Source of the DNA: Tabrizicola_A aquatica
GTDB taxonomy: Bacteria > Pseudomonadota > Alphaproteobacteria > Rhodobacterales > Rhodobacteraceae
Assembly (NCBI GenBank): GCA_965194375.1
Contig: CBDAEL010000001.1
Strand: one strand, 5' to 3'
Length of the DNA stretch: 64,000 bases
The notes below the pieces were generated by a model. The model did no database searches. It saw nothing but the letters and a program-made list of their open reading frames with translations, and was not told the DNA's origin. The position numbers and the translations under genes are program-made. Of this stretch, positions 1 to 7,585 are shown piece after piece (the stretch's first letter is position 1; each line of letters starts with the position of its first letter).

Positions 1-220
1 CTTTCAGCGCGCGGGCCAGAAGGAGGAGGCCGGTCGCGCGGTCCATGTCGGGTTGCCGCACGATCCAGTGGGCGGCCAACAGCACGTCGATGGTGGCGTT
101 CGGGTCGTCAAATTCGACACCGCGGGCAAAGGCATGCCAGACCTTGGGGCCTTGGGTTTCCATCCAGGCTTTCAGGCCATTGGGCAGGGGAAGGGCGCCC
201 GTTTGTTCACTCTTACGCAT
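1..220 (-). CDS. Hypothetical protein, N-terminal part only
   Basis: Partial gene running off the left edge; about 73 codons are visible. The start is chosen because an AGGAGG Shine-Dalgarno lies 7 bases upstream (on the complement, 227-233) and an in-frame stop just upstream rules out a longer protein. The visible part is soluble-looking, begins MRKSEQTG and has no signal peptide or membrane segment. I do not recognise the family. It is transcribed divergently from the fasciclin gene at 492. Confidence 0.7.
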   Translation of the reverse strand, partial: MRKSEQTGALPLPNGLKAWMETQGPKVWHAFARGVEFDDPNATIDVLLAAHWIVRQPDMDRATGLLLLARALK

Positions 221-491
221 CACATGACCTCCTATGGGTTCATGACTGCAGTGGTTGTGGACAAAGGCGGCACAATTGCGGTGGATTGGGGGAATTTTCG
301 CAACAATGGGGCCGTGGCGGCCCGTTTGTCTTGCTGCGGCTGGGGCCGTGGGCCGCCTAAGCCCGTGACCGCGATCACGCGATCTGACGACTGTGTCACT
401 GCGCTGAAACAATGGCATCTGGCCCAGACCGCCCTGCGTTTCGCTCAGGACGAGGCAATGATGCCGGTCGTTTTTCAGCAGGGAGTGCATT

Positions 492-995
492 ATGAAATTG
501 AAGCTTACCTTGGCCATGCTGGCCTTTTCGACAACCGCCGCGCAGGCGGACTCCATCACCGCTATCGCGGCGGCGGATGAGCGGTTCTCTACACTTGTGG
601 CGGCGGTTACCGCTGCGGGTCTGGCCGAGACGCTGGCGGGTCCCGGTCATTTCACCGTGTTCGCCCCGGTCAATGATGCCTTTGCCGCCCTGCCTGCGGG
701 CACGGTTGAAACCCTGTTGAAGCCCGAGAACAAAGGGCAGTTGACCGATATTCTGCTGTATCACGTCGATGACCGCAATTTGCCCGCCGCCGCTATTCCA
801 GCCGGGTCCAACTATTTCAAGCCGATGCTGACCAGCCAGCGGCTGTGCATCACGGCAGGCGCTGATGGTGTGACGATTGCCGACGGCACGGGCGAGGTGG
901 CCAATGTGATCATCGCCGATATTAAGGCCGACAATGGTGTGATCCATGTGATCGACAAAGTGCTGCTGCCGGGCAAGCGCCCTGCCTGCCACTAA
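492..995 (+). CDS. Fasciclin (FAS1) domain exported protein
   Basis: A 167-aa protein with a signal peptide (about residues 1-19, ending TAAQA) and one FAS1 domain filling the rest. The family signatures are visible: HFTVFAPVNDAF at about residues 53-64, an ILLYHV block near 86, and NGVIHVIDKVLLP at the C-terminus. Bacterial single-FAS1 proteins are usually periplasmic or surface adhesion-like proteins; the ligand is unknown. An AGGGAG ribosome site precedes the ATG. It appears monocistronic, and a strong hairpin follows the stop. Confidence 0.9.
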   Translation: MKLKLTLAMLAFSTTAAQADSITAIAAADERFSTLVAAVTAAGLAETLAGPGHFTVFAPVNDAFAALPAGTVETLLKPENKGQLTDILLYHVDDRNLPAAAIPAGSNYFKPMLTSQRLCITAGADGVTIADGTGEVANVIIADIKADNGVIHVIDKVLLPGKRPACH

Positions 996-1015
996 GCGGG
1001 CGGCTACGGATCAAA

Positions 1016-1045
1016 GCGCCCATCAGAATGGGATCTGGTGGGCGC
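1016..1045. terminator. Bidirectional terminator hairpin
   Basis: Nearly perfect inverted repeat (GCGCCCATCAGA and TCTGGTGGGCGC, 6-base loop) in the short gap between the convergent ends of the fasciclin gene and the tlpA-like gene. There is no strong T-run, so factor independence is uncertain. Confidence 0.55.
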
Positions 1046-1078
1046 CTCTATGTTCTCGTTTCCGTGGATGGCCCGGGT

Positions 1079-1621
1079 TTAGGAGCCGTCGGCGGCCATC
1101 AGCGCCTTGATCAAGGCTTGGGCGTCGGGGCTGTCCCAATGGGCGTCACCGATCAGGCGGCCGACTTCGTGGCCTTCGGGGTTGACGATCACCGTGACCG
1201 GCAGGCCCATGACGCCCATGGACCGGGCGAGTTCGGATTTCGGATCGCGCAGGTTTTCAAGGTTCGCAATGGCGGCCTCGGTGAAGAAGCGGTCAATCGC
1301 GATGGGGTCGTTGCGCCCGGTTGCCAAGGGCACGACCGCAATCTCGGGCATGGCGGCTTGCAACCGATCCAGCGCGGGCATTTCCTCGCGGCAGGGGGGG
1401 CACCATGTGGCCCAGAAGTTCAGGACCACCCATTTGCCCTGAAACTCGGCCATCGCGCGCGGGGCGTCGGCCATGTCGATCAGGGCGGCGTCTGGAAGGG
1501 GGGCGGGGTCGGACAGGACCATTTTGGCCATGTCGCCCGTCATAAAGGCCGACATATCAGCGTGGGCCGGATTTGCACCAAGCATCAAGGCCGTATAAAG
1601 CACCGCAAGAGCGTTTCGCAT
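1079..1621 (-). CDS. TlpA/ResA-family thiol-disulfide oxidoreductase
   Basis: A 180-aa exported thioredoxin-fold protein. The start at 1621 gives a clean signal peptide (residues 1-21, ending NPAHA) behind a GGGGGAAG ribosome site; a longer frame upstream would run into argH and is rejected. The active site is WCPPC (Cys74 and Cys77) in a NFWATWCPPCREEMP context, and a conserved cis-Pro region (GLPVTVIV) lies near residue 140. Such proteins reduce periplasmic disulfides, often for cytochrome c maturation or metal delivery, but no cytochrome genes are adjacent. It is divergent from argH with only 22 bases between starts, so their promoters overlap the coding ends. Confidence 0.9.
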   Translation of the reverse strand: MRNALAVLYTALMLGANPAHADMSAFMTGDMAKMVLSDPAPLPDAALIDMADAPRAMAEFQGKWVVLNFWATWCPPCREEMPALDRLQAAMPEIAVVPLATGRNDPIAIDRFFTEAAIANLENLRDPKSELARSMGVMGLPVTVIVNPEGHEVGRLIGDAHWDSPDAQALIKALMAADGS

Positions 1622-1643
1622 TCTTCCCCCAACAGGCCAGATC

Positions 1644-3044
1644 ATGACCCAATCCAAAGACACCGCCGCGAACACCATGTGGGGTGGGCGCTTTGCCTCG
1701 GGCCCCGATGCCATCATGACGGCGATCAACGCCTCGATCGGCGTTGACCAGCGGCTTTATGCGCAGGACATTGCCGGATCGCGCGCCCATGCCGCCATGT
1801 TGGCCGCGCAAGGTATCATTAGCGATAGCGATGCGGCGGCGATTGGGGAAGGGCTGCTCACGGTCTTGTCAGAGATCGAGGGGGGGAAGTTTACCTTTTC
1901 GACCGCGCTGGAGGATATTCACCTGAACGTAGAAAGCCGGTTGACCGAGATTGTCGGTGAGGCGGGCAAGCGGTTGCACACGGGCCGCAGCCGCAACGAT
2001 CAGGTGGCGGTGGATTTCCGGCTCTGGGTGCGCGACCAATGCGATGCGGCGATTGTGGGGCTGACCGAATTGATGCGGGCGTTCTTGGCGCAGGCCGAGG
2101 CGGGGGCTGATTGGGTGATGCCGGGCTTTACCCATTTGCAGACCGCCCAGCCGGTGACATGGGGGCATCATATGCTGGCCTATGTCGAGATGTTCGCCCG
2201 CGACCGCAGCCGGTTTGAGGATGCGCGCAAGCGGATGAATGAGTGCCCCTTGGGCGCGGCGGCTTTGGCGGGGACGTCTTTCCCGATTGATCGCCATGCC
2301 ACGGCCAAGGCGCTGGGCTTTGACCGGCCGACGGCGAACAGCCTTGATTCGGTCTCTGACCGCGATTTTGCGCTGGAGTTTCTGGCGGCCAGCAGCATTT
2401 GCGCCATGCACCTGAGCCGCTTTGCTGAGGAATTGGTGATCTGGTCCAGCGCCCAGTTCCGCTTTGTGCGGCTCTCGGACAAGTGGACGACGGGCAGTTC
2501 CATCATGCCGCAAAAGAAGAACCCCGATGCGGCCGAGTTGCTGCGCGCCAAGCTTGGGCGGATCTTGGGGGCGACGGTGGCCTTGTTCACCATCATGAAG
2601 GGTCTGGCGCTAACCTATTCCAAGGACATGCAAGAGGACAAAGAACAGACCTTTGACGCCGCCGACACGCTGATGCTGGGGTTGGCGGCGATGACGGGGA
2701 TGGTCAGCGACATGACCGCCAACCGCGATGTGCTGCGGGCGGCGGCGGCGAGCGGGTTTTCCACCGCGACCGACCTGGCCGATTGGCTGGTGCGCCGCTT
2801 GGGCCTGCCGTTCCGCGATGCCCACCATGTCACGGGCACGCTGGTGGCGATGGCGGAAAAGGCCGGGATTGACCTGCCCGACCTGAGCCTCGCGCAGATG
2901 CAAGGCGTGCATGCGGGCATCACGGCCGAGGTGTTTGAGGTGTTGGGCGTTGATAATTCGGTGCGCTCGCGCATGTCATATGGCGGAACCTCGCCGGTGC
3001 GGGTGGCCGAACAGGTGGCGCGCTGGAAGGCGGCGCTGGGCTGA
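1644..3044 (+). CDS. argH: Argininosuccinate lyase
   Basis: A 466-aa enzyme of the fumarase/aspartase superfamily that splits argininosuccinate into arginine and fumarate, the last step of arginine synthesis, in the cytoplasm. The superfamily signature GSSIMPQKKNPD, with the catalytic serine loop, is at about residues 283-294. The N-terminal MWGGRF motif and the HTGRSRNDQ block near residue 112 are typical of ArgH. Full length for the family. It is followed by a small lipoprotein gene and lysA, an order common in alphaproteobacteria. Confidence 0.97.
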   Translation: MTQSKDTAANTMWGGRFASGPDAIMTAINASIGVDQRLYAQDIAGSRAHAAMLAAQGIISDSDAAAIGEGLLTVLSEIEGGKFTFSTALEDIHLNVESRLTEIVGEAGKRLHTGRSRNDQVAVDFRLWVRDQCDAAIVGLTELMRAFLAQAEAGADWVMPGFTHLQTAQPVTWGHHMLAYVEMFARDRSRFEDARKRMNECPLGAAALAGTSFPIDRHATAKALGFDRPTANSLDSVSDRDFALEFLAASSICAMHLSRFAEELVIWSSAQFRFVRLSDKWTTGSSIMPQKKNPDAAELLRAKLGRILGATVALFTIMKGLALTYSKDMQEDKEQTFDAADTLMLGLAAMTGMVSDMTANRDVLRAAAASGFSTATDLADWLVRRLGLPFRDAHHVTGTLVAMAEKAGIDLPDLSLAQMQGVHAGITAEVFEVLGVDNSVRSRMSYGGTSPVRVAEQVARWKAALG

Positions 3045-3202
3045 GGCAGGATTGTGGCCGGAACGATGTGACTTTAGTTTAAGCCGCGGCATGCGGCCCT
3101 GACGCGGATATGAAAAGACTTGTGCGCGGTGTTTGATAGGCTATCGATCAAGCCATGGATTTGGCCGATTTTCCCGGTTCTGCTCGGACGACAAGGATCA
3201 CC

Positions 3203-3379
3203 ATGAAACCCGTTTCCGCATTTATTCTGCTTGTCACGCTGGCCGCTTGCGGTGCCGATGGTCTGCCCGAAGCCCCGACGGCGCTGTCGTCCTCCGGCTC
3301 TGGGATTACGGTGACGGGCTGCGCCTCGGCGGGCGTGACGATGGGTGCCCCCTCGACCGATGGCCCCGTGCGCTGCTGA
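3203..3379 (+). CDS. Small lipoprotein, LptM-like
   Basis: A 58-aa protein with a lipoprotein signal peptide and lipobox LVTLAAC (lipidated Cys about residue 17), then a short Ser/Gly/Pro-rich tail. An AAGGA ribosome site precedes the ATG. In enterobacteria the small lipoprotein LptM (YifL), which helps LptD mature, lies close to the lysine-pathway gene dapF. Its position here directly before lysA suggests the same family; this is inference from size and context. It could also be an unrelated small lipoprotein. Spacing suggests co-transcription with lysA. Confidence 0.7.
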   Translation: MKPVSAFILLVTLAACGADGLPEAPTALSSSGSGITVTGCASAGVTMGAPSTDGPVRC

Positions 3380-3437
3380 TTGCGGCGCGGGCGGCTTCTG
3401 CTATATCCGGGCGTGACAACTTTGGGGCGGCACGCGC

Positions 3438-4703
3438 ATGGATCATTTCATCTATAAATCCGGCATTCTTTATGCCGAGGATGTGGCGATCCCCGATATC
3501 GCCGCTTCGGTGGGCACGCCGTTTTATGTCTATTCCGCGGCGACCCTGACACGGCATTATCGGCTGTTCACCGAGGCGCTGTCGCCCTTGCCGCATCAGG
3601 TGTGCTTTGCGATCAAGTCGCTGTCCAACATCGCGGTGTTGAAACTGCTGGGTGATCTGGGCGCGGGGATGGATGTGGTGTCGGGCGGCGAATACCGCCG
3701 GGCCAAAGCGGCGGGTGTGCCGGGGGATCGGATCGTGTTTTCCGGCGTGGGCAAGACCCGCGAAGAGATGCGGCTGGCCTTGGAGGGCGGAATTCGCCAA
3801 TTCAATCTGGAATCCGAGCCCGAGATGCGGGCCTTGTCCGAGGTGGCGACGTCGATGGGTGTCGTGGCGCCTGTGACGGTGCGGGTGAACCCCGATGTCG
3901 ACGCCAAGACCCATGAAAAGATTGCCACCGGCAAATCGGACAACAAGTTCGGCATCCCGATTTCCCGCGCGTCTGAAGTTTACGGCGAAATTGCCCGTCT
4001 GCCCGGCCTAAAGGTGGTGGGGATTGATGTGCATATCGGCAGCCAGCTGACCGATCTGGCCCCCTTTGAAGAGGCCTTCCGCAAGGTGGCGCAATTGACT
4101 GAAACCCTGCGCGCTGAGGGTCATACGATTGACCGGCTGGATCTGGGCGGCGGTCTTGGGATTCCCTACACGAGGTCCAATGAAGCGCCGCCCTTGCCCA
4201 CCGATTATGGCGCGCTGATCAAGCGGACCGTCGGCCATCTGGGCTGTGAGATTGAGATTGAGCCTGGGCGGCTGATTTCCGGCAATGCCGGGATTTTGGT
4301 GGCGGGCGTGATCTATGTGAAACAGGGCGAGGGACGGGATTTCCTGATCCTTGATGCCGCGATGAATGATCTGGTGCGCCCGTCTATGTATGGCGCGCAT
4401 CATGACATCGTGCCGGTGATTGAACCGTCGGCGGGTGGGCCCTCGGCGGGCTATGATGTGGTCGGCCCGGTGTGCGAAACCGGCGATACCTTTGCCAAGG
4501 GGCGCGGCTTGCCCACGTTGGCCGAGGGGGAATTGGTGGCATTTCGCTCGGCAGGCGCTTATGGTGCTGTCATGGCCAGCGAATACAACACGCGGCCGCT
4601 GATTCCAGAAGTTCTGGTGCAGGGCGATCACTTCGCCGTCATCCGGGCGCGACCGACATTTGACGAAATCCTTGCACGCGATACCATCCCAGAATGGTTG
4701 TAA
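3438..4703 (+). CDS. lysA: Diaminopimelate decarboxylase
   Basis: A 421-aa fold-type III PLP enzyme that decarboxylates meso-diaminopimelate to L-lysine. The PLP lysine lies in CFAIKS at about residue 59. The phosphate-binding glycine motif GGGLGIPY is near residue 236, and the active-site Cys region VCETGDTFAKGR is near residue 347. Length is normal for LysA. The last codons sit 25 bases before the DUF4175 start, so the two genes probably share a transcript. Confidence 0.97.
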   Translation: MDHFIYKSGILYAEDVAIPDIAASVGTPFYVYSAATLTRHYRLFTEALSPLPHQVCFAIKSLSNIAVLKLLGDLGAGMDVVSGGEYRRAKAAGVPGDRIVFSGVGKTREEMRLALEGGIRQFNLESEPEMRALSEVATSMGVVAPVTVRVNPDVDAKTHEKIATGKSDNKFGIPISRASEVYGEIARLPGLKVVGIDVHIGSQLTDLAPFEEAFRKVAQLTETLRAEGHTIDRLDLGGGLGIPYTRSNEAPPLPTDYGALIKRTVGHLGCEIEIEPGRLISGNAGILVAGVIYVKQGEGRDFLILDAAMNDLVRPSMYGAHHDIVPVIEPSAGGPSAGYDVVGPVCETGDTFAKGRGLPTLAEGELVAFRSAGAYGAVMASEYNTRPLIPEVLVQGDHFAVIRARPTFDEILARDTIPEWL

Positions 4704-4728
4704 CCCGGCGGAGGGCCTCACGCACCGA

Positions 4729-7215
4729 ATGGATGACCGCGCGAAAGCCACGCTGAGACAAATCGAGACCCCGCTGCGGCTGACGCTGGTGGGGCTTTGG
4801 GCTGAGCGGTTGGTGCGGGCGTTCTGGCCGCTGTGGACGCTGGCGATTGCGGTTTTGGCGGCATTGGCCTTTGGGTTGCAGGATCATCTGCCTCTGGAGG
4901 CGCTGTGGTTTGGCGCGGTCTCGGCGTTGGTGGGTTTGGTCTGGGCTGGGGTTCACGGGCTGCGCGCGTTTCGCAGGCCGACCCGGGTGGAGGCCATGGC
5001 GCGGCTGGACAGCCGCTTGGCCGGTCAGCCCTTTGCGGCTTTGCAGGATACTCAAGCGATTGGCGCGCAGGACCCCGCCTCACAGGCGGTGTGGGCCGCG
5101 CATTTGGCACGGATGGCCGAGCGGGCGAAAGGCGCAAAGCCGGTTGAGCCGGATCTGAAGCTGGCGGCGCGGGACCCTTTTGCGCTGCGCTATCTGGCGC
5201 TGACGGCGCTGGTGATGGCGCTGATCTTTGGGTCGGTCTGGCGGCTGGGGTCGGTGTCGGCACTGGCACCGGGCGGCGGGGCCACCGCGCTGGCCGAGGG
5301 GCCGACGTGGGAGGGCTGGCTGAAGCCGCCCGCCTATACGGGAAAGCCGACGCTTTATCTCAACGACCAGACCGCCGCCGCGCTGGAACTGCCCACGGGC
5401 ACCAAGCTGCAACTGCGGTTCTATGGTGAGCCGGGCAATCTGATTTTGGCGGAAACCGTGTCGGGACGAACCGAGGCGGTGCCTGCCTCGGAGCCTGTGC
5501 AGGATTTCGTGCTGGTGCAAAGCGGCAAGCTCGCGATCGAAGGACCGGGTGGGCGGAAGTGGGTGATTACCCTGACCCCTGATCGCGCCCCCACCATCAC
5601 CGCCGAAGGTGAGATTGACCGCGAGCGCGGCGGGCGGTTCAAGCAGCAGTTCAAGGTCAGCGATGACTATGGCATCACGCGCGGTCAGGTGACCATTGCG
5701 CTGTATCTGGACAAGGTGGACCGCCGCTTTGGTCTGGCCGCCGATCCGGCTGACGTGGCCCCGGTGGTGCTGGACCTGCCCTTGCCGCGCAAGGGCGACC
5801 GCGAGGAGTTTGTCGGCACGCTGGTGGATGATCTGTCGCAATCGGTTCTGGCCAATCTGCCGGTGACGCTGACCTTTGCCGCAAGCGATGCCGCAGGCCA
5901 GGATGGGGTTTCAGCGCCGGTGGCCGTGACGCTGCCGGGCAAGCGGTTCTTTGACCCGGTTGCGGCGGCCCTGATCGAGATGCGGCGTGATCTGATGTGG
6001 GCGCGCGGCAATGGCCCGCGCACGGTGCAGGTCTTGCGCGCCATCACCCATGCGCCGGAAACGGTGATCACCAACGAAAAGGCGTGGCTGCGGCTGCGGG
6101 TGGCCATGCGGCGGCTGGAGGCGGAGGCGGCAAGCCTTTCCCCCGAGCTGCGCGACGAGGTGGCCGAAGAGCTGTGGCAGATTGCGCTGATGGTGGAAGA
6201 GGGCGATCTGAACGACGCCAAGGAACGGCTCAAGCGCGCGCAGGACCGGCTGGCCGAGGCGATCCGGCGCGGGGCGAGCCCGGAGGAAATTCAAGAGCTG
6301 ATGGATGAGATGCGGCAGGCCATGGATGATTACATGGACCAGTTGGCCGAAAACATGGAAGAGCGCACGCCCGAAGAGCAATCGGCCGATGGCGGGGCGA
6401 CCATGACCGAAGATCAGCTTCAGGAAATGCTCGAGCGGCTGCAGCAGTTGATGGAAGAGGGCAAGACCGCCGAGGCGGCGGAGTTGTTGGCGCAGATCCA
6501 AGAGATGATGGAAAACATGCGCATGGTGCAGCAGGACGGGCAGGGCGAGGGCCGGGGCAGCCGTGGCCAGCAGGCGATGCGCGATCTGGGCGAGACGATG
6601 CGCGGCCAGCAGGGCCTGTCGGATGATGCGTTCCGCGACATGCAGCGCGGACGGCAGGGAGAAGCGCTGGGCGAGGGCCAAGACGGCGAGCCTGGCGAAG
6701 GCCAAGAGGGCGGGCAAAGCCTTGCCGAGCGGCAAGAGGATTTGCGCCGCCAGTTGGAACAGCTGGAGCGCGAGGGCAATCTGCCCGGCGCTGGCAACGA
6801 GGCCGGCGAGGCCGGGCGGCAGCGGCTGGAAGATGCGCGCCGTGCGATGCGCGAGGCCGAAGAGGCGCTGCGCGATCAGGATCTGCCCGGCGCGCTGGAC
6901 CGTCAGGCCGAGGCACTTGAGGCGCTGCGCGAGGGCATCCGCGATCTGGGCGAGGCGATGGCGCAGGACAATCGTCAAGAGGGCGAGGCGCAGGGTGGCC
7001 GTCAGGCCAACCGCGAGGATCCGGCAGGCCGCGACCCCTTGGGTCGCCAGCAGGGCAACAGCCTGCGGATCGGGTCGGATGACAACCTTCTGAGTGATGA
7101 AGATGTCTATCGCCGGGCTGAGGAATTGCTGGACGAAATCCGCCGCCGGTCGGGCGATCTGAACCGGCCGGAAGGCGAGCGTGATTATCTGAAGCGGTTG
7201 CTCGAATCGTTCTGA
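4729..7215 (+). CDS. DUF4175 (TIGR02302) membrane protein
   Basis: An 828-aa protein. The start at 4729 is preferred over an upstream in-frame ATG at 4660 because the latter overlaps lysA by 44 bases, while CGGAGGG precedes 4729. Two or three hydrophobic segments lie in the first 60 residues and one near 155-175. A middle periplasmic-type region follows, then a long Glu/Gln/Arg-rich helical tail (about 440-790) with runs such as MEEGKTAEAAELL. This matches the alphaproteobacterial family named TIGR02302/DUF4175, whose function is not established. The charged tail suggests a coiled coil or a partner-binding rod. Confidence 0.85.
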   Translation: MDDRAKATLRQIETPLRLTLVGLWAERLVRAFWPLWTLAIAVLAALAFGLQDHLPLEALWFGAVSALVGLVWAGVHGLRAFRRPTRVEAMARLDSRLAGQPFAALQDTQAIGAQDPASQAVWAAHLARMAERAKGAKPVEPDLKLAARDPFALRYLALTALVMALIFGSVWRLGSVSALAPGGGATALAEGPTWEGWLKPPAYTGKPTLYLNDQTAAALELPTGTKLQLRFYGEPGNLILAETVSGRTEAVPASEPVQDFVLVQSGKLAIEGPGGRKWVITLTPDRAPTITAEGEIDRERGGRFKQQFKVSDDYGITRGQVTIALYLDKVDRRFGLAADPADVAPVVLDLPLPRKGDREEFVGTLVDDLSQSVLANLPVTLTFAASDAAGQDGVSAPVAVTLPGKRFFDPVAAALIEMRRDLMWARGNGPRTVQVLRAITHAPETVITNEKAWLRLRVAMRRLEAEAASLSPELRDEVAEELWQIALMVEEGDLNDAKERLKRAQDRLAEAIRRGASPEEIQELMDEMRQAMDDYMDQLAENMEERTPEEQSADGGATMTEDQLQEMLERLQQLMEEGKTAEAAELLAQIQEMMENMRMVQQDGQGEGRGSRGQQAMRDLGETMRGQQGLSDDAFRDMQRGRQGEALGEGQDGEPGEGQEGGQSLAERQEDLRRQLEQLEREGNLPGAGNEAGEAGRQRLEDARRAMREAEEALRDQDLPGALDRQAEALEALREGIRDLGEAMAQDNRQEGEAQGGRQANREDPAGRDPLGRQQGNSLRIGSDDNLLSDEDVYRRAEELLDEIRRRSGDLNRPEGERDYLKRLLESF

Positions 7216-7241
7216 CACTCGCGGCTGGGGCCAAGCGGGCC

Positions 7242-7394
7242 TTAGCCGTGGGGCGACAGCAGCACAGCCTGAGCCGCCGATCCAAGGCGGTTCACGACGG
7301 TGATGAACAGCAGCGCCGTCATGCCCATGATGAGGCACAGCCTGACCACCGAGAGGCGTTTGCGATTCTGAGGTGTTGTCAGCATTGGGTCCAT
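7242..7394 (-). CDS. Small single-pass membrane protein (50 aa)
   Basis: Starts MDPMLTTPQNRKRLS, followed by one hydrophobic helix (about residues 17-35) and a short tail. A second in-frame ATG at 7385 would give 47 aa. It is convergent with the DUF4175 gene, their stops 26 bases apart. It has the positive-inside charge pattern of a type II membrane peptide (RKR before the helix). No family recognised; the coding call rests on the open frame and this pattern only. Confidence 0.45.
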   Translation of the reverse strand: MDPMLTTPQNRKRLSVVRLCLIMGMTALLFITVVNRLGSAAQAVLLSPHG

Positions 7395-7585
7395 GACCCG
7401 GTTCTACACGCTATGGTGCGCTGAATTGAGGCAAATCAGACCGGTTATCCGCGACAGCCTGTTTCCCATCCGGAAACCGCGTGCCCAATGCGACCGCCAA
7501 TGCGCCCCCGGTGCTTCCCCTTGGCCAGACTTTGCGCTAATCCGGGCGCTAAGCTGCGAATGACCGACCTAAAGGGCCCTGTGCG

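Noticed and set aside
4639..7338. Long open frames on the minus strand across the DUF4175 gene (up to 475 aa)
   Set aside because: Compositional shadows of a GC-rich gene; products are His/Leu/Ala/Arg-rich without domains, and the + strand gene is well supported.
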